A stretch of 64,000 nt of DNA from Ectopseudomonas guguanensis. Lineage in GTDB: Bacteria > Pseudomonadota > Gammaproteobacteria > Pseudomonadales > Pseudomonadaceae. The stretch spans positions 164,672 to 228,671 of the forward strand of contig NZ_FNJJ01000003.1 of NCBI RefSeq assembly GCF_900104265.1, in the 5' to 3' direction. Positions 25,387 to 33,503 of the stretch are shown one piece after another. The translations under genes were made by a program, and so were the position numbers. Numbering within the stretch: the stretch's first letter is position 1; the number at the start of each line of letters is the position of its first letter. The notes below the pieces were generated by a model that was not told the origin of the DNA, searched no databases, and saw nothing but the letters and a program-made list of their open reading frames with translations.

Positions 25387-26040
25387 ATGATGTCGAATGC
25401 CCAGCATGTTCCGAGTAATGGTGAGGAACCTGTAACGATTCTACAGGAAATTCTCGAGTTTCTCGGCGGTGTTGCGACCCCCGACGCCTGGCTGGAAGAG
25501 GCCCTGCGCCAGCAGGAAATCCTTCTGCTCGACCACCGCAACCTGGAATACAAGGCGGCGCAGACCGCCCTTAGCCTCATGGGGCGCTACCTGACCAAGA
25601 CCGAATTGACCGCGAGAATGTCGCGTTTGGCCCGTGAGGAGCTGGTGCATTTCGAACAGGTGAGCAAGATCATCCGCGCGCGTGGCATCGAAGTGCGCCA
25701 TGTTTCCGCGTCGCGCTACGCGGCCGGGCTGCGAGCACTGCTGCGTGGCGGGGAAGTGGAGCGGCTAGTGGACGTGCTGGTGGTGGGCGCCTTTATCGAG
25801 GCGCGTTCCTGCGAGCGCTTCGCCGCATTGGTGCCGCGTCTGGATGCCGAGCTGGCCAAGTTCTACGCCGGATTGCTCGAGAGCGAAGGGCGCCACTACC
25901 GCGGCTATCTCAAGCTCGCCTATCTGTATGGCGACGCGGCGGACGTGGATGCGCGTATCGAGGTGGTGCGGGCGGTGGAACGGGAACTGATCACCTTGCC
26001 GGACGAGCAGTTCCGCTTTCATAGCGGTGTACCTGCGTAA
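25387..26040 (+). CDS. miaE: tRNA-(ms2io6A) hydroxylase MiaE
   Basis: Ferritin-like diiron monooxygenase that hydroxylates the isopentenyl group of ms2i6A37 in tRNA; 217 aa, helical, cytoplasmic. Diiron ligands appear as the AREELVHFEQV (ExxH) motif near residue 86 and the later LLESEGRHYRGY motif near residue 163, with FIEARSCERF between. Two adjacent ATG codons (25387, 25390) could start it; the SD is weak at both. A TATAAT -10 lies at 25337-25342. Monocistronic and followed by palindromic repeats. Confidence 0.94.
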   Translation: MMSNAQHVPSNGEEPVTILQEILEFLGGVATPDAWLEEALRQQEILLLDHRNLEYKAAQTALSLMGRYLTKTELTARMSRLAREELVHFEQVSKIIRARGIEVRHVSASRYAAGLRALLRGGEVERLVDVLVVGAFIEARSCERFAALVPRLDAELAKFYAGLLESEGRHYRGYLKLAYLYGDAADVDARIEVVRAVERELITLPDEQFRFHSGVPA

Positions 26041-26069
26041 AGCAGCCGCTAGGCGATTGCGCAATAACT

Positions 26070-26131
26070 GTAGGAGCGGCTTCAGCCGCGAAAGCCACTA
26101 TCTCCGCGTTCGCGGCTGAAGCCGCTCCTAC
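26070..26131. repeat. palindromic interspersed repeat, type C (GGAGCGGCTTCAGCCGCGA)
   Basis: GTAGGAGCGGCTTCAGCCGC facing its inverted copy GCGGCTGAAGCCGCTCCTAC with about 18 bp between. This is the REP unit I know from P. putida; another copy is at 41540-41603. Confidence 0.85.
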
Positions 26132-26169
26132 CTACAAAGTCAGGTCGAGTCGAACAGGGTGCGGCTTTC

Positions 26170-26230
26170 GTAGCCCGGATGAAATCCGGGGAGCAGCTCC
26201 GAAAATCCCCCGGATTTCATCCGGGCTACG
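26170..26230. repeat. palindromic interspersed repeat, type B (GTAGCCCGGATGAAATCCGGG)
   Basis: GTAGCCCGGATGAAATCCGG and its inverted copy CCGGATTTCATCCGGGCTAC flank a short AGCAGCTCC spacer. It lies immediately before the lpxH stop codon; the right arm reaches within 2 bp of it. Confidence 0.85.
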
Positions 26231-26231
26231 G

Positions 26232-26960
26232 TCAGGCTGGCGTCAGCTCGAACGGCGCCTGATTGAACCCCTCTGCATCGACCTGCAGCGCCCAGCCCTG
26301 GCGATCCCAGTCCCCCAGCACGATGCGCCGTGCCGGTTGGCCGCCCACGGTCAGCTCATGCAGCGCCGGCCGATGGGTATGACCATGGATCAGCGTACGC
26401 ACACCGTACTCGCCCATCACCCTGACCACTTCCTCGGGCGTGACATCGACGATCTCGCTGGCCTTCATCCGTGTTTGCGCGCGGCTTTCGTTGCGCAGCT
26501 TGCGCGCCAGCTTCTGCCGGGTGGCGAGCGGCAGGTTGTGCAGGATCAGCAGCGACAGCGGATTGCGCAGCCAGCGGCGCAGCTTCATGTAGCCGACATC
26601 GAGGGTGCACAGACTGTCGCCGTGCATCAGCAGCACCGGCTCGCCGCCCATCTGCACCTTGTGTGGGTCGCTCAGCAAAGTGCAGCCCGCCTCGCGGCAG
26701 AAGCGCTTGCCGATAAGAAAGTCGCGATTGCCGTGCATCAGGTGAATGCGCGTACCGCTGTCGCTCAGCGTGCGCAGCGCGCCGGCGATCTCGTGCTGGA
26801 AGGGCGTCATGCCGTCGTCGCCGATCCAGACTTCGAAGAAGTCGCCGAGGATGTACAGCGCCTCGGCCTGGCGCGCGCGGGTGGCGAGAAAATGCAGAAA
26901 CGCCCGGGTAATGTCCGGGCGTTTCTCTTCGAGGTGCAGATCGGAGATCAGCAGGATCAT
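26232..26960 (-). CDS. lpxH: UDP-2,3-diacylglucosamine diphosphatase LpxH
   Basis: Lipid A pathway enzyme that hydrolyses UDP-2,3-diacylglucosamine to lipid X plus UMP at the inner face of the membrane; 242 aa. Metallophosphoesterase motifs in order: SDLHL (residue 6), [11 protein letters not shown] (about 39), GNRDF (about 77), HGDSLCT (about 113), HGHTHRP (about 194). All metal ligands are present. It follows ppiB by 4 bp, so the two form an operon. Confidence 0.97.
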   Translation of the reverse strand: MILLISDLHLEEKRPDITRAFLHFLATRARQAEALYILGDFFEVWIGDDGMTPFQHEIAGALRTLSDSGTRIHLMHGNRDFLIGKRFCREAGCTLLSDPHKVQMGGEPVLLMHGDSLCTLDVGYMKLRRWLRNPLSLLILHNLPLATRQKLARKLRNESRAQTRMKASEIVDVTPEEVVRVMGEYGVRTLIHGHTHRPALHELTVGGQPARRIVLGDWDRQGWALQVDAEGFNQAPFELTPA

Positions 26961-26964
26961 CGAC

Positions 26965-27462
26965 TTACTCGGCTACGATTTCGGCCTTCTCGATGACCAC
27001 GTCATCCACCGGCACGTCCTGGTGGCCGGCCTTCATGGTGGTGGCCACGCCCTTGATCTTCTCGACCACGTCCATGCCTTCTACCACTTCACCGAACACG
27101 GCGTAGCCCCAGCCCTGAACGGTCGGCGCGCTGTGGTTGAGGAAGCTGTTGTCGGCGACGTTGATGAAGAACTGCGCGCTGGCCGAATGCGGTTCCATGG
27201 TGCGAGCCATGGCGATGGTGCCGACCTTGTTGGCCACGCCATTGTTGGCTTCGTTCTTGATCGGTGCGCGGGTCGGCTTCTGCTTCATGCCCGGCTCGAA
27301 TCCGCCGCCCTGGATCATGAAGTTGCCGATCACACGGTGGAAGATGGTGCCGTCGTAATGGCCTTCCTTCACGTATTGCTCGAAGTTGGCCACGGTTTCC
27401 GGGGCCTTGTCGGCGAACAGGTTCAGGGTGATGACGCCGTGGTTGGTGTGCAGTTTGATCAT
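26965..27462 (-). CDS. ppiB: peptidyl-prolyl cis-trans isomerase B (cyclophilin)
   Basis: Cytoplasmic cyclophilin of 165 aa catalysing proline isomerisation. Conserved active-site stretches [15 protein letters not shown] (Arg and Gln of the catalytic face) and [17 protein letters not shown] are present; [13 protein letters not shown] follows. No signal peptide. The start MIKLHTNHG is standard. It is transcribed divergently from glnS and leads into lpxH. Confidence 0.97.
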   Translation of the reverse strand: MIKLHTNHGVITLNLFADKAPETVANFEQYVKEGHYDGTIFHRVIGNFMIQGGGFEPGMKQKPTRAPIKNEANNGVANKVGTIAMARTMEPHSASAQFFINVADNSFLNHSAPTVQGWGYAVFGEVVEGMDVVEKIKGVATTMKAGHQDVPVDDVVIEKAEIVAE

Positions 27463-27513
27463 GATCGTATCCGTGATGAGGCAGATTCGAGCCAGTGGCC
27501 CGGGATGAACAGC

Positions 27514-27542
27514 CCTGACAGGGTGGCATGCACCCTGTCAGG
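27514..27542. repeat. 12-bp inverted repeat between ppiB and glnS
   Basis: CCTGACAGGGTG - 5 base loop - CACCCTGTCAGG, followed 5 bp later by another TGACAGG. It sits in the 157-bp divergent promoter region and could be an operator or a leader hairpin. Confidence 0.6.
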
Positions 27543-27619
27543 GGCTTGACAGGTTGGTTATGATACGGACTTTGCCCGAGGCGGCCTACCCGTGCCGCGC
27601 CAGTATTGTTAAGGACACC

Positions 27620-29284
27620 ATGAGCAAGCCCACCGTCGAAAAAGCTGCCAACTTCCTGCGTCCCATCGTTCAGGCCGATCTGGACAGCGGCAAGCACGCC
27701 AAGATCGTGACCCGCTTTCCGCCGGAGCCCAACGGCTACCTGCACATTGGCCACGCCAAGAGCATCTGCCTGAACTTCGGCCTGGCCGAAGAGTTCGGTG
27801 GCCAGTGCAACCTGCGTTTCGACGACACCAACCCGGCCAAGGAAGACCAGGAATACATCGACGCGATCAAGGCCGACGTCGAGTGGCTGGGCTTCAAGTG
27901 GGCGGGTGAGGAACGCTACGCCTCCAACTACTTCGATCAGTTGCATGCCTGGGCTGTCGAGCTGATCAAGGCCGGCAAGGCCTTCGTCTGCGATCTGAAT
28001 GCCGAAGAGATGCGCGAGTATCGCGGCAACCTGACCGAGCCGGGCAGGAACAGCCCGTTCCGTGATCGCAGCGTCGAGGAAAACCTCGACCTGTTTGCCC
28101 GCATGAAGGCCGGCGAGTTCCCCGATGGTGCCCGCTCGCTGCGCGCGAAGATCGACATGGCCTCGCCGAACATCAACCTGCGCGACCCGATCCTCTATCG
28201 CATCCGCCACGCCCGTCACCACCAGACCGGTGACAAGTGGTGCATCTACCCGAGCTACGACTTCACCCACGGTCAGTCGGACGCCATCGAGGGCATTACC
28301 CACTCGATCTGCACCCTGGAGTTCGAGGATCACCGCCCGCTGTACGAGTGGTTCCTGGAGAATCTGCCGGTGCCGGCGCAGCCGCGTCAGTACGAATTCG
28401 CCCGGCTGAACCTGAACTACACCATCACCAGCAAGCGCAAGCTCAAGCAACTGGTTGATGAAGGTCACGTCAAGGGTTGGGATGATCCGCGCATGTCGAC
28501 GCTGTCCGGCTACCGTCGTCGCGGCTACACCCCGGCCTCGATCCGCGCGTTCTGTGACATGATCGGCGTCAACCGCGCCGGTGGCCTGGTGGACATCGGC
28601 ATGCTCGAGTTCGCCATTCGTGACGATCTGGACGCCAACGCCGCGCGCGCCATGTGCGTACTCAAGCCGCTGAAGGTGGTGATCACCAACTACCCGGAGG
28701 GCAAGGTCGAGAACCTCGAGCTGCCACGCCATCCCAAGCAGGACATGGGTGTACGCGTGCTGCCGTTCTCCCGCGAGATCTACATCGACGCCAGCGACTT
28801 CGAGGAAACCCCGCCGGACGGCTTCAAGCGCCTGATCCCCGGTGGCGAAGTGCGCCTGCGCGGCAGCTACGTGATCCGTGCCGATGAGGCGATCAAGGAT
28901 GCCACCGGCAATATCGTCGAGCTGCGCTGCAGCTACGACGAGAACACCCTGGGCAAGAACCCGGAGGGCCGCAAGGTCAAGGGCGTGATCCACTGGGTGC
29001 CGGCCGCGGAAAGCGTCGAATGCGAAGTGCGCCTGTACGACCGTCTGTTCAAGTCGCCCAATCCGGAGAAGAGCGAAGAGGGCGGCAGCTTCCTCGACAA
29101 CATCAACCCCGAATCGCTGGTGGTGCTCACCGGTTGCCGCGCCGAACCCTCGCTGGCCAAGGCTGGCGCTGACGACCGCTTCCAGTTCGAGCGCGAAGGC
29201 TACTTCTGCCTCGACAAGGATTCGACCGCCGACGCGCTGGTGTTCAACCGTACCGTCACGCTGCGCGATTCGTGGGGGCAGTAA
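27620..29284 (+). CDS. glnS: glutaminyl-tRNA synthetase
   Basis: Class I aminoacyl-tRNA synthetase charging tRNA-Gln; 554 aa. The HIGH motif is in [16 protein letters not shown] (about residue 42), and the second signature is TSKRKLKQL (about 271, the MSK-type loop). The C-terminal beta-barrel anticodon-binding domains cover about 340-554. I use the ATG at 27620 ([15 protein letters not shown]), behind AAGGACACC; an upstream in-frame start would add 22 unlikely residues. The stop overlaps the cysS start by one base (TAATG). Confidence 0.97.
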   Translation: MSKPTVEKAANFLRPIVQADLDSGKHAKIVTRFPPEPNGYLHIGHAKSICLNFGLAEEFGGQCNLRFDDTNPAKEDQEYIDAIKADVEWLGFKWAGEERYASNYFDQLHAWAVELIKAGKAFVCDLNAEEMREYRGNLTEPGRNSPFRDRSVEENLDLFARMKAGEFPDGARSLRAKIDMASPNINLRDPILYRIRHARHHQTGDKWCIYPSYDFTHGQSDAIEGITHSICTLEFEDHRPLYEWFLENLPVPAQPRQYEFARLNLNYTITSKRKLKQLVDEGHVKGWDDPRMSTLSGYRRRGYTPASIRAFCDMIGVNRAGGLVDIGMLEFAIRDDLDANAARAMCVLKPLKVVITNYPEGKVENLELPRHPKQDMGVRVLPFSREIYIDASDFEETPPDGFKRLIPGGEVRLRGSYVIRADEAIKDATGNIVELRCSYDENTLGKNPEGRKVKGVIHWVPAAESVECEVRLYDRLFKSPNPEKSEEGGSFLDNINPESLVVLTGCRAEPSLAKAGADDRFQFEREGYFCLDKDSTADALVFNRTVTLRDSWGQ

Positions 29285-30669
29285 TGGCACTGTCGATCTA
29301 CAACACGCTGAGCAAGGTCAAGGAACCGTTCAAGCCGCTGATCGGCAATCAGGTGCGCATGTACGTGTGCGGCATGACCGTCTATGACTTCTGCCATATC
29401 GGTCACGCCCGCGTGATGGTTGCCTTCGACGTGGTCACCCGCTGGCTGCGCCAGCGCGGCTACGACGTGACCTATGTGCGCAACATCACCGACATCGACG
29501 ACAAGATCATCAAGCGCGCCAATGAGAACGGCGAGCCGTTCGAGGCGCTGGTCGAGCGCATGATCGCGGCGATGCACGAGGACGAAGCACGCCTCAACGT
29601 GCTGCGCCCGGACATCGAACCGCGCGCCACCGGTCATATCGCCGGCATGCATCAGATGATCCAGACCCTGATCGACAAGGGTTATGCCTACGCGCCGGGC
29701 AATGGCGACGTGTATTACCGCGTCACCAAGTTCGAAACCTACGGCAAGCTGTCACGGCGCAAGATCGACGAACTGAAGATCGGCGCGCGCATCGAAGTGG
29801 ACGAGATCAAGGAAGACCCGCTGGACTTCGTGCTGTGGAAGGGCGCCAAGCCGGGTGAGCCGAGCTGGGATTCGCCCTGGGGCAAGGGCCGGCCGGGCTG
29901 GCACATCGAGTGCTCGGTGATGTCCACCTGCTGCCTGGGCGAGACCTTCGACATCCACGGCGGCGGCCCGGACCTGGTGTTCCCGCACCACGAGAACGAG
30001 ATCGCGCAGAGCGAGGCGGCCACCGGCAAGCAGTACGCCAACGCCTGGATGCACGCCGGCGCGGTGCGCGTGGACGGCGAGAAGATGTCCAAGAGCCTGG
30101 GCAACTTCTTCACCATCCGTGAAGTGCTGGAAAAGTACCACCCCGAGGTGGTGCGCTACCTGCTGGTGTCCAGCCACTACCGCAGCCCGATCAACTACTC
30201 CGAAGAGAGCCTCAAGGAAGCCAAGGGCGCCCTGGAGCGTTTCTACAACGGCCTGAAAGGTTTGCCGGAAGCAGCGCCTGCCGGTGGCGAGAAGTATGTG
30301 GAGCGCTTCGGCGCGGCGATGGATGACGATTTCAACTCGCCGGAAGCCTGCGCCGTGCTGTTCGAGATGATCCGCGAGGTCAACCGCCTGCGTGAATCGG
30401 ACGTTCAAGCCGCCGCCGGCCTGGCTGCCCAGCTCAAGCAGCTGGCCAGCGTGCTCGGCGTGCTGCAGCTGGAACCGGATGCCTTCCTGCAGGCCGGCGC
30501 CGCCGGCAAGGTGGACGCCGCCGAAGTCGAAGCCCTGATCGCCGCGCGTCTGCAGGCTCGCGCCGACAAGAACTGGGCGGAAAGTGACCGCATCCGCGAC
30601 CAGCTCACCGCCATGGGCGTGGTGCTGGAAGACGGCAAGGGTGGCACCACCTGGCGTCTGGCCGAATAA
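29284..30669 (+). CDS. cysS: cysteinyl-tRNA synthetase
   Basis: Class I synthetase charging tRNA-Cys; 461 aa. The N-terminal [16 protein letters not shown] leads to [16 protein letters not shown] (first Zn Cys and HIGH motif, about residues 28-43); GWHIECSVM (second Zn Cys near 209) and [10 protein letters not shown] (Zn His and Glu near 234-238) complete the zinc site; KMSKS is at about 266-270. The ATG overlaps the glnS stop (TAATG), so glnS-cysS is a two-gene operon ended by a strong terminator. Confidence 0.97.
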   Translation: MALSIYNTLSKVKEPFKPLIGNQVRMYVCGMTVYDFCHIGHARVMVAFDVVTRWLRQRGYDVTYVRNITDIDDKIIKRANENGEPFEALVERMIAAMHEDEARLNVLRPDIEPRATGHIAGMHQMIQTLIDKGYAYAPGNGDVYYRVTKFETYGKLSRRKIDELKIGARIEVDEIKEDPLDFVLWKGAKPGEPSWDSPWGKGRPGWHIECSVMSTCCLGETFDIHGGGPDLVFPHHENEIAQSEAATGKQYANAWMHAGAVRVDGEKMSKSLGNFFTIREVLEKYHPEVVRYLLVSSHYRSPINYSEESLKEAKGALERFYNGLKGLPEAAPAGGEKYVERFGAAMDDDFNSPEACAVLFEMIREVNRLRESDVQAAAGLAAQLKQLASVLGVLQLEPDAFLQAGAAGKVDAAEVEALIAARLQARADKNWAESDRIRDQLTAMGVVLEDGKGGTTWRLAE

Positions 30670-30683
30670 GCCTCATGCTAAAC

Positions 30684-30719
30684 GACGAAGGCCGCTTTTC
30701 AGTGGCCTTCGTCATTTTA
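30684..30719 (+). terminator. intrinsic terminator of glnS-cysS
   Basis: GACGAAGGCC - 10 base loop - GGCCTTCGTC followed by ATTTTAT, 15 bp after the cysS stop. Confidence 0.88.
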
Positions 30720-30744
30720 TGGAGGTTATTTTCGGGCTTGCGGG

Positions 30745-30886
30745 CGTAGGGTGCGCCGTGCGCACCACCGGTCTGCAAGCGGCGCAGATCCGTAGCCCGG
30801 ATGAAATCCAGGGGAGCCCTGCATGGCTCGGATTGCATCCGGCTACGCCCGATCAGGGGCATCGGTGCGCACGGCGCACCCTACGG
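30745..30886. repeat. nested palindromic repeats: type A outside, type B inside
   Basis: A type A unit (GTAGGGTGCGCCGTGCGCAC, 30746) and its inverted copy (30864-30885, ending GCGCACCCTACG) flank a degenerate type B palindrome (GTAGCCCGGATGAAATCC at 30792, with partner GGATTGCATCCGGCTAC ending near 30846). The block lies between the cysS terminator and the ampC stop codon. Confidence 0.8.
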
Positions 30887-32023
30887 TTATGGCTCGATCG
30901 CGTCGAGCAACTGCAACGCCAGGCGTATGCGCTCGGCATTGGGGTAGTTGCGGTTGGCGAGTATCACCAGGCCGGTATCGCGCGCCGGCAGCAGCAAAAT
31001 GTAGGCGCCGAAACCGTTGGTCGAGCCGGTCTTGTTCAGCAGCAGGTCACCTGCGGCTGGCTTGGGCACGCTGAAGCGTTCGACCGGCTGGGGTTGCAGC
31101 GCCATTTCTGCAGAGTTGCCCGCTTGCAGCTTCGCCAGGCTGATGGGGTAGGCATAGCGCTCCCAGCCCAGGCCCTGCGTCATGTCACCGACCTGATAGT
31201 AACCGCGATGGATGGAGCTGATGGCCTGGCGCAGCGGTGCGGGCAGCTTGTCCGGGTGCAGGTTGGCCTCGATGAAGCGCAGCATGTCGGCAGCAGTGGA
31301 CTTCAAACCATAGGCTTCGGCGTCCAGTGCGCCTGGGGTTACCCGCACGGCCTTGTCGTCGCGGTAGCCCCAGGCATAGCGCGCCATCTGCTCGGCCGGT
31401 ATCTGCACATAGCTTTCCTGCATGCCCAGTTGCGGTAGCAGGTCCTGCTCCATCAGTTCCTGAAACGGCTTGGCCAGACTGGCGGCGGCCAGGTGACCGA
31501 ACAGGCCGATACTGGGGTTGGAATACAGTCGTTGCGTGCCGGGCGGGTAGACCGCCTGCCAGTTGTGGTAGTAATCGAGCATCTGTCGTTCGTTACCGAC
31601 TGCATCCGGAAACTGCAGTGGCAGGCCGCCAGGGGTGTAGGTGGCCAGGTCTAGCAGGCTGATGTGATCGAACGCGCTGCCCTGCAGTGCTGGCAGGTAC
31701 TGGCTGGCGTTGTCGCTGAGGTTTAGCGTGCCGCGCGCTTCGGCGTAGGCGCCGAGGGTGGCGGTGAAGAGTTTGCTGATCGAGCCGAGTTCGAACAGGG
31801 TGTGGCGATCCACGGCCTGGCCGCTTTCACGCGAGGCGATGCCGTACTCGAAGAAGTGCTGCTGGCCCTTGTGGCTGATGGCGATGGCCATGCCGGGGAT
31901 GGCATAGGTCTGCATCATCGGTTCCACGGCGGCATCGACTGCCTGGCGCAGCTCGGCGAAGGCCGATTGGCTGCCCAGGCAAAGGCCGAGCGCGAGGAGC
32001 AGAGGGCGAAGGGATGGGCGCAT
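30887..32023 (-). CDS. ampC: class C beta-lactamase (AmpC/PDC family)
   Basis: Periplasmic serine beta-lactamase, 378 aa, hydrolysing cephalosporins. The signal peptide ends at about residue 23 (SQSAFA). Catalytic motifs: S81-I-S-K84 (SxxK), YSN in QRLYSNPSIG (about residue 170), and KTG in LLNKTGSTNGFGAY (about 335). Length and the C-terminal VILANRNYPNAERI are as in Pseudomonas-derived cephalosporinases. SD AAGGA precedes the ATG. Unlike P. aeruginosa there is no divergent ampR next to it; instead an Lrp-type regulator gene ends 12 bp upstream on the same strand, so the two may be co-transcribed. Inducibility cannot be judged from sequence. Confidence 0.95.
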   Translation of the reverse strand: MRPSLRPLLLALGLCLGSQSAFAELRQAVDAAVEPMMQTYAIPGMAIAISHKGQQHFFEYGIASRESGQAVDRHTLFELGSISKLFTATLGAYAEARGTLNLSDNASQYLPALQGSAFDHISLLDLATYTPGGLPLQFPDAVGNERQMLDYYHNWQAVYPPGTQRLYSNPSIGLFGHLAAASLAKPFQELMEQDLLPQLGMQESYVQIPAEQMARYAWGYRDDKAVRVTPGALDAEAYGLKSTAADMLRFIEANLHPDKLPAPLRQAISSIHRGYYQVGDMTQGLGWERYAYPISLAKLQAGNSAEMALQPQPVERFSVPKPAAGDLLLNKTGSTNGFGAYILLLPARDTGLVILANRNYPNAERIRLALQLLDAIEP

Positions 32024-32035
32024 GATCGTTCCTTG

Positions 32036-32473
32036 TCAGTTCATCGGGGGCAGGCGGCGGGGCACCGAGGTCTTCTTGACGATGGCGGTGTTGGTTTCGG
32101 CATGGCTGTTGATGCGGTCGAGCACCTCGTCCAGTTGTTCCATCGAGCGCACGTACAGGCGAGCGATGAAGCAGTCCTCGCCGGTGACCTTGTCGCATTC
32201 GGTGAACTCGGGGGTGGCCTGAATCAGTCGCTCCACTTCATGCAGCTTGCCGGGCAGCGGCCGCACGCGAACGATGGCCTGCAACTGATAGCCGAAATGG
32301 CGCGGATCGATCTCCACCGTATAACCCTTGAGCACGCCGCGTTCTTCCAGACGCCGCAGGCGCTCGGCCACGCTGGGTGAGGACAGGCCACTGATCTGCG
32401 CCAGGGCCTTCAGGGAGCGCCGCGAGTCTTCCATCAGGGCGGCGATCAGGGTCTGGTCGATTTCATCGGTCAT
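32036..32473 (-). CDS. Lrp/AsnC family transcriptional regulator
   Basis: Amino-acid-responsive DNA-binding protein, 145 aa. A winged helix-turn-helix lies at residues about 5-55 (RRSLKALAQISGLSSPSVAERLRRLEERG), followed by the AsnC ligand-binding (RAM) domain, about 65-140 (VRVRPLPGKLHEVERLI, CDKVTGEDCFIARLYV). I choose ATG 32473 because GAGG precedes it at the right distance; an in-frame start six codons upstream lacks an SD. It is divergent from an EamA exporter gene, 133 bp between starts, suggesting control of that exporter (a frequent pairing), and ampC follows 12 bp downstream. Confidence 0.93.
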   Translation of the reverse strand: MTDEIDQTLIAALMEDSRRSLKALAQISGLSSPSVAERLRRLEERGVLKGYTVEIDPRHFGYQLQAIVRVRPLPGKLHEVERLIQATPEFTECDKVTGEDCFIARLYVRSMEQLDEVLDRINSHAETNTAIVKKTSVPRRLPPMN

Positions 32474-32606
32474 AGGGACCTCGTTAGGCAAAAGCCGGAA
32501 TCTGCCATCGTAAAAAAGGCATGAGGCAGATTTTGCCTCAGATTCGCCATGGAGAGGAAAATTGCACCTTCGGATAATGGAGGCCTGTCAACGCGAGGAT
32601 CGAACC

Positions 32607-33503
32607 GTGGACAACAAGCTCAAGCGTGGCTCGCTGGAAATGATCGCCGCGATGCTGATTTCCGGCACCATCGGCTGGTTCGTGCTGGCCTCCGGCCAGG
32701 CGGTGGTGGACGTGGTGTTCTGGCGCTGCCTGATCGGCGGCGCCGCATTGTTGCTGGTCTGCGCTGTGCTCGGCCTGCTGCGCGCCGAGCTGCTGGGACG
32801 GCGCGTATTGCTGCTGGCGGTGCTCAGCGGTGTGGCCATCGTCGGCAACTGGCTGCTGCTGTTCGCCTCCTACGCGCAGGCATCCATCGCCGTCAGTACA
32901 GTGGTGTACAACGTCCAGCCGTTCATGCTGGTGGGGCTGGCGGCGCTGTTTCTCGGCGAGCGCATCACCTGGCTCAAGCTCGGTTGGCTGGCGCTGGCCT
33001 TCATCGGCATGCTGGCCATCGTCGGTGCCCATGGTCGTGGTGCGGTGGCTGGTGGCAACTATCTATTGGGCATCGCCCTGGCGCTGGGTGCGGCGCTGCT
33101 CTATGCGGTCGCGGCGTTGATCGTCAAACGCCTCAGCGCTACGCCGCCGCATCTGATCGCGCTGATTCAACTGCTGACCGGCGTTCTATTGCTGGCGCCC
33201 CTGGCTGGGCATCAGCTGCCCCAGGGCGAGGTGGCCTGGGCCAGCCTGATGACCCTGGGCGTGGTGCATACCGGGCTGATGTACATGCTGCTCTACGGCG
33301 CCATCCAGAAACTGCCGACGGCGCTGACCGGCGCACTGTCGTTCATCTACCCGGTGGCGGCGATCTTCGTCGACTGGCTGGCCTTCGATCACTGGCTCAG
33401 CCCGCTGCAGTGGCTCGGCGTGGCGGCCATCCTGCTGGCCGCGGCGGGCATGCAGCAGGGCTGGCGCTTCGGCCTGCAGGCGCGGCCTACCGTCAGGGCC
33501 TGA
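32607..33503 (+). CDS. EamA/DMT-family transporter
   Basis: Inner-membrane drug/metabolite exporter, 298 aa, with ten hydrophobic helices in two EamA repeats (about residues 5-135 and 150-290; QASIAVSTVVYNVQPFMLVGLAALFLGE marks the first repeat, and ALTGALSFIYPVAAIFVDWLAF the second). I start it at the GTG at 32607 because GAGGA lies 8 bases upstream; an ATG 15 codons earlier has no SD. Divergent from an Lrp-type regulator, so amino acid or related metabolite export is likely, but the substrate is unknown. The last 11 bp overlap the convergent sigma-54 activator gene. Confidence 0.92.
   Translation: MDNKLKRGSLEMIAAMLISGTIGWFVLASGQAVVDVVFWRCLIGGAALLLVCAVLGLLRAELLGRRVLLLAVLSGVAIVGNWLLLFASYAQASIAVSTVVYNVQPFMLVGLAALFLGERITWLKLGWLALAFIGMLAIVGAHGRGAVAGGNYLLGIALALGAALLYAVAALIVKRLSATPPHLIALIQLLTGVLLLAPLAGHQLPQGEVAWASLMTLGVVHTGLMYMLLYGAIQKLPTALTGALSFIYPVAAIFVDWLAFDHWLSPLQWLGVAAILLAAAGMQQGWRFGLQARPTVRA

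Noticed and set aside
27089-29290. Open frame of 733 codons opposite glnS and ppiB
   Set aside because: Covers both the complement of glnS and an out-of-frame reading of ppiB; a GC-rich artefact.
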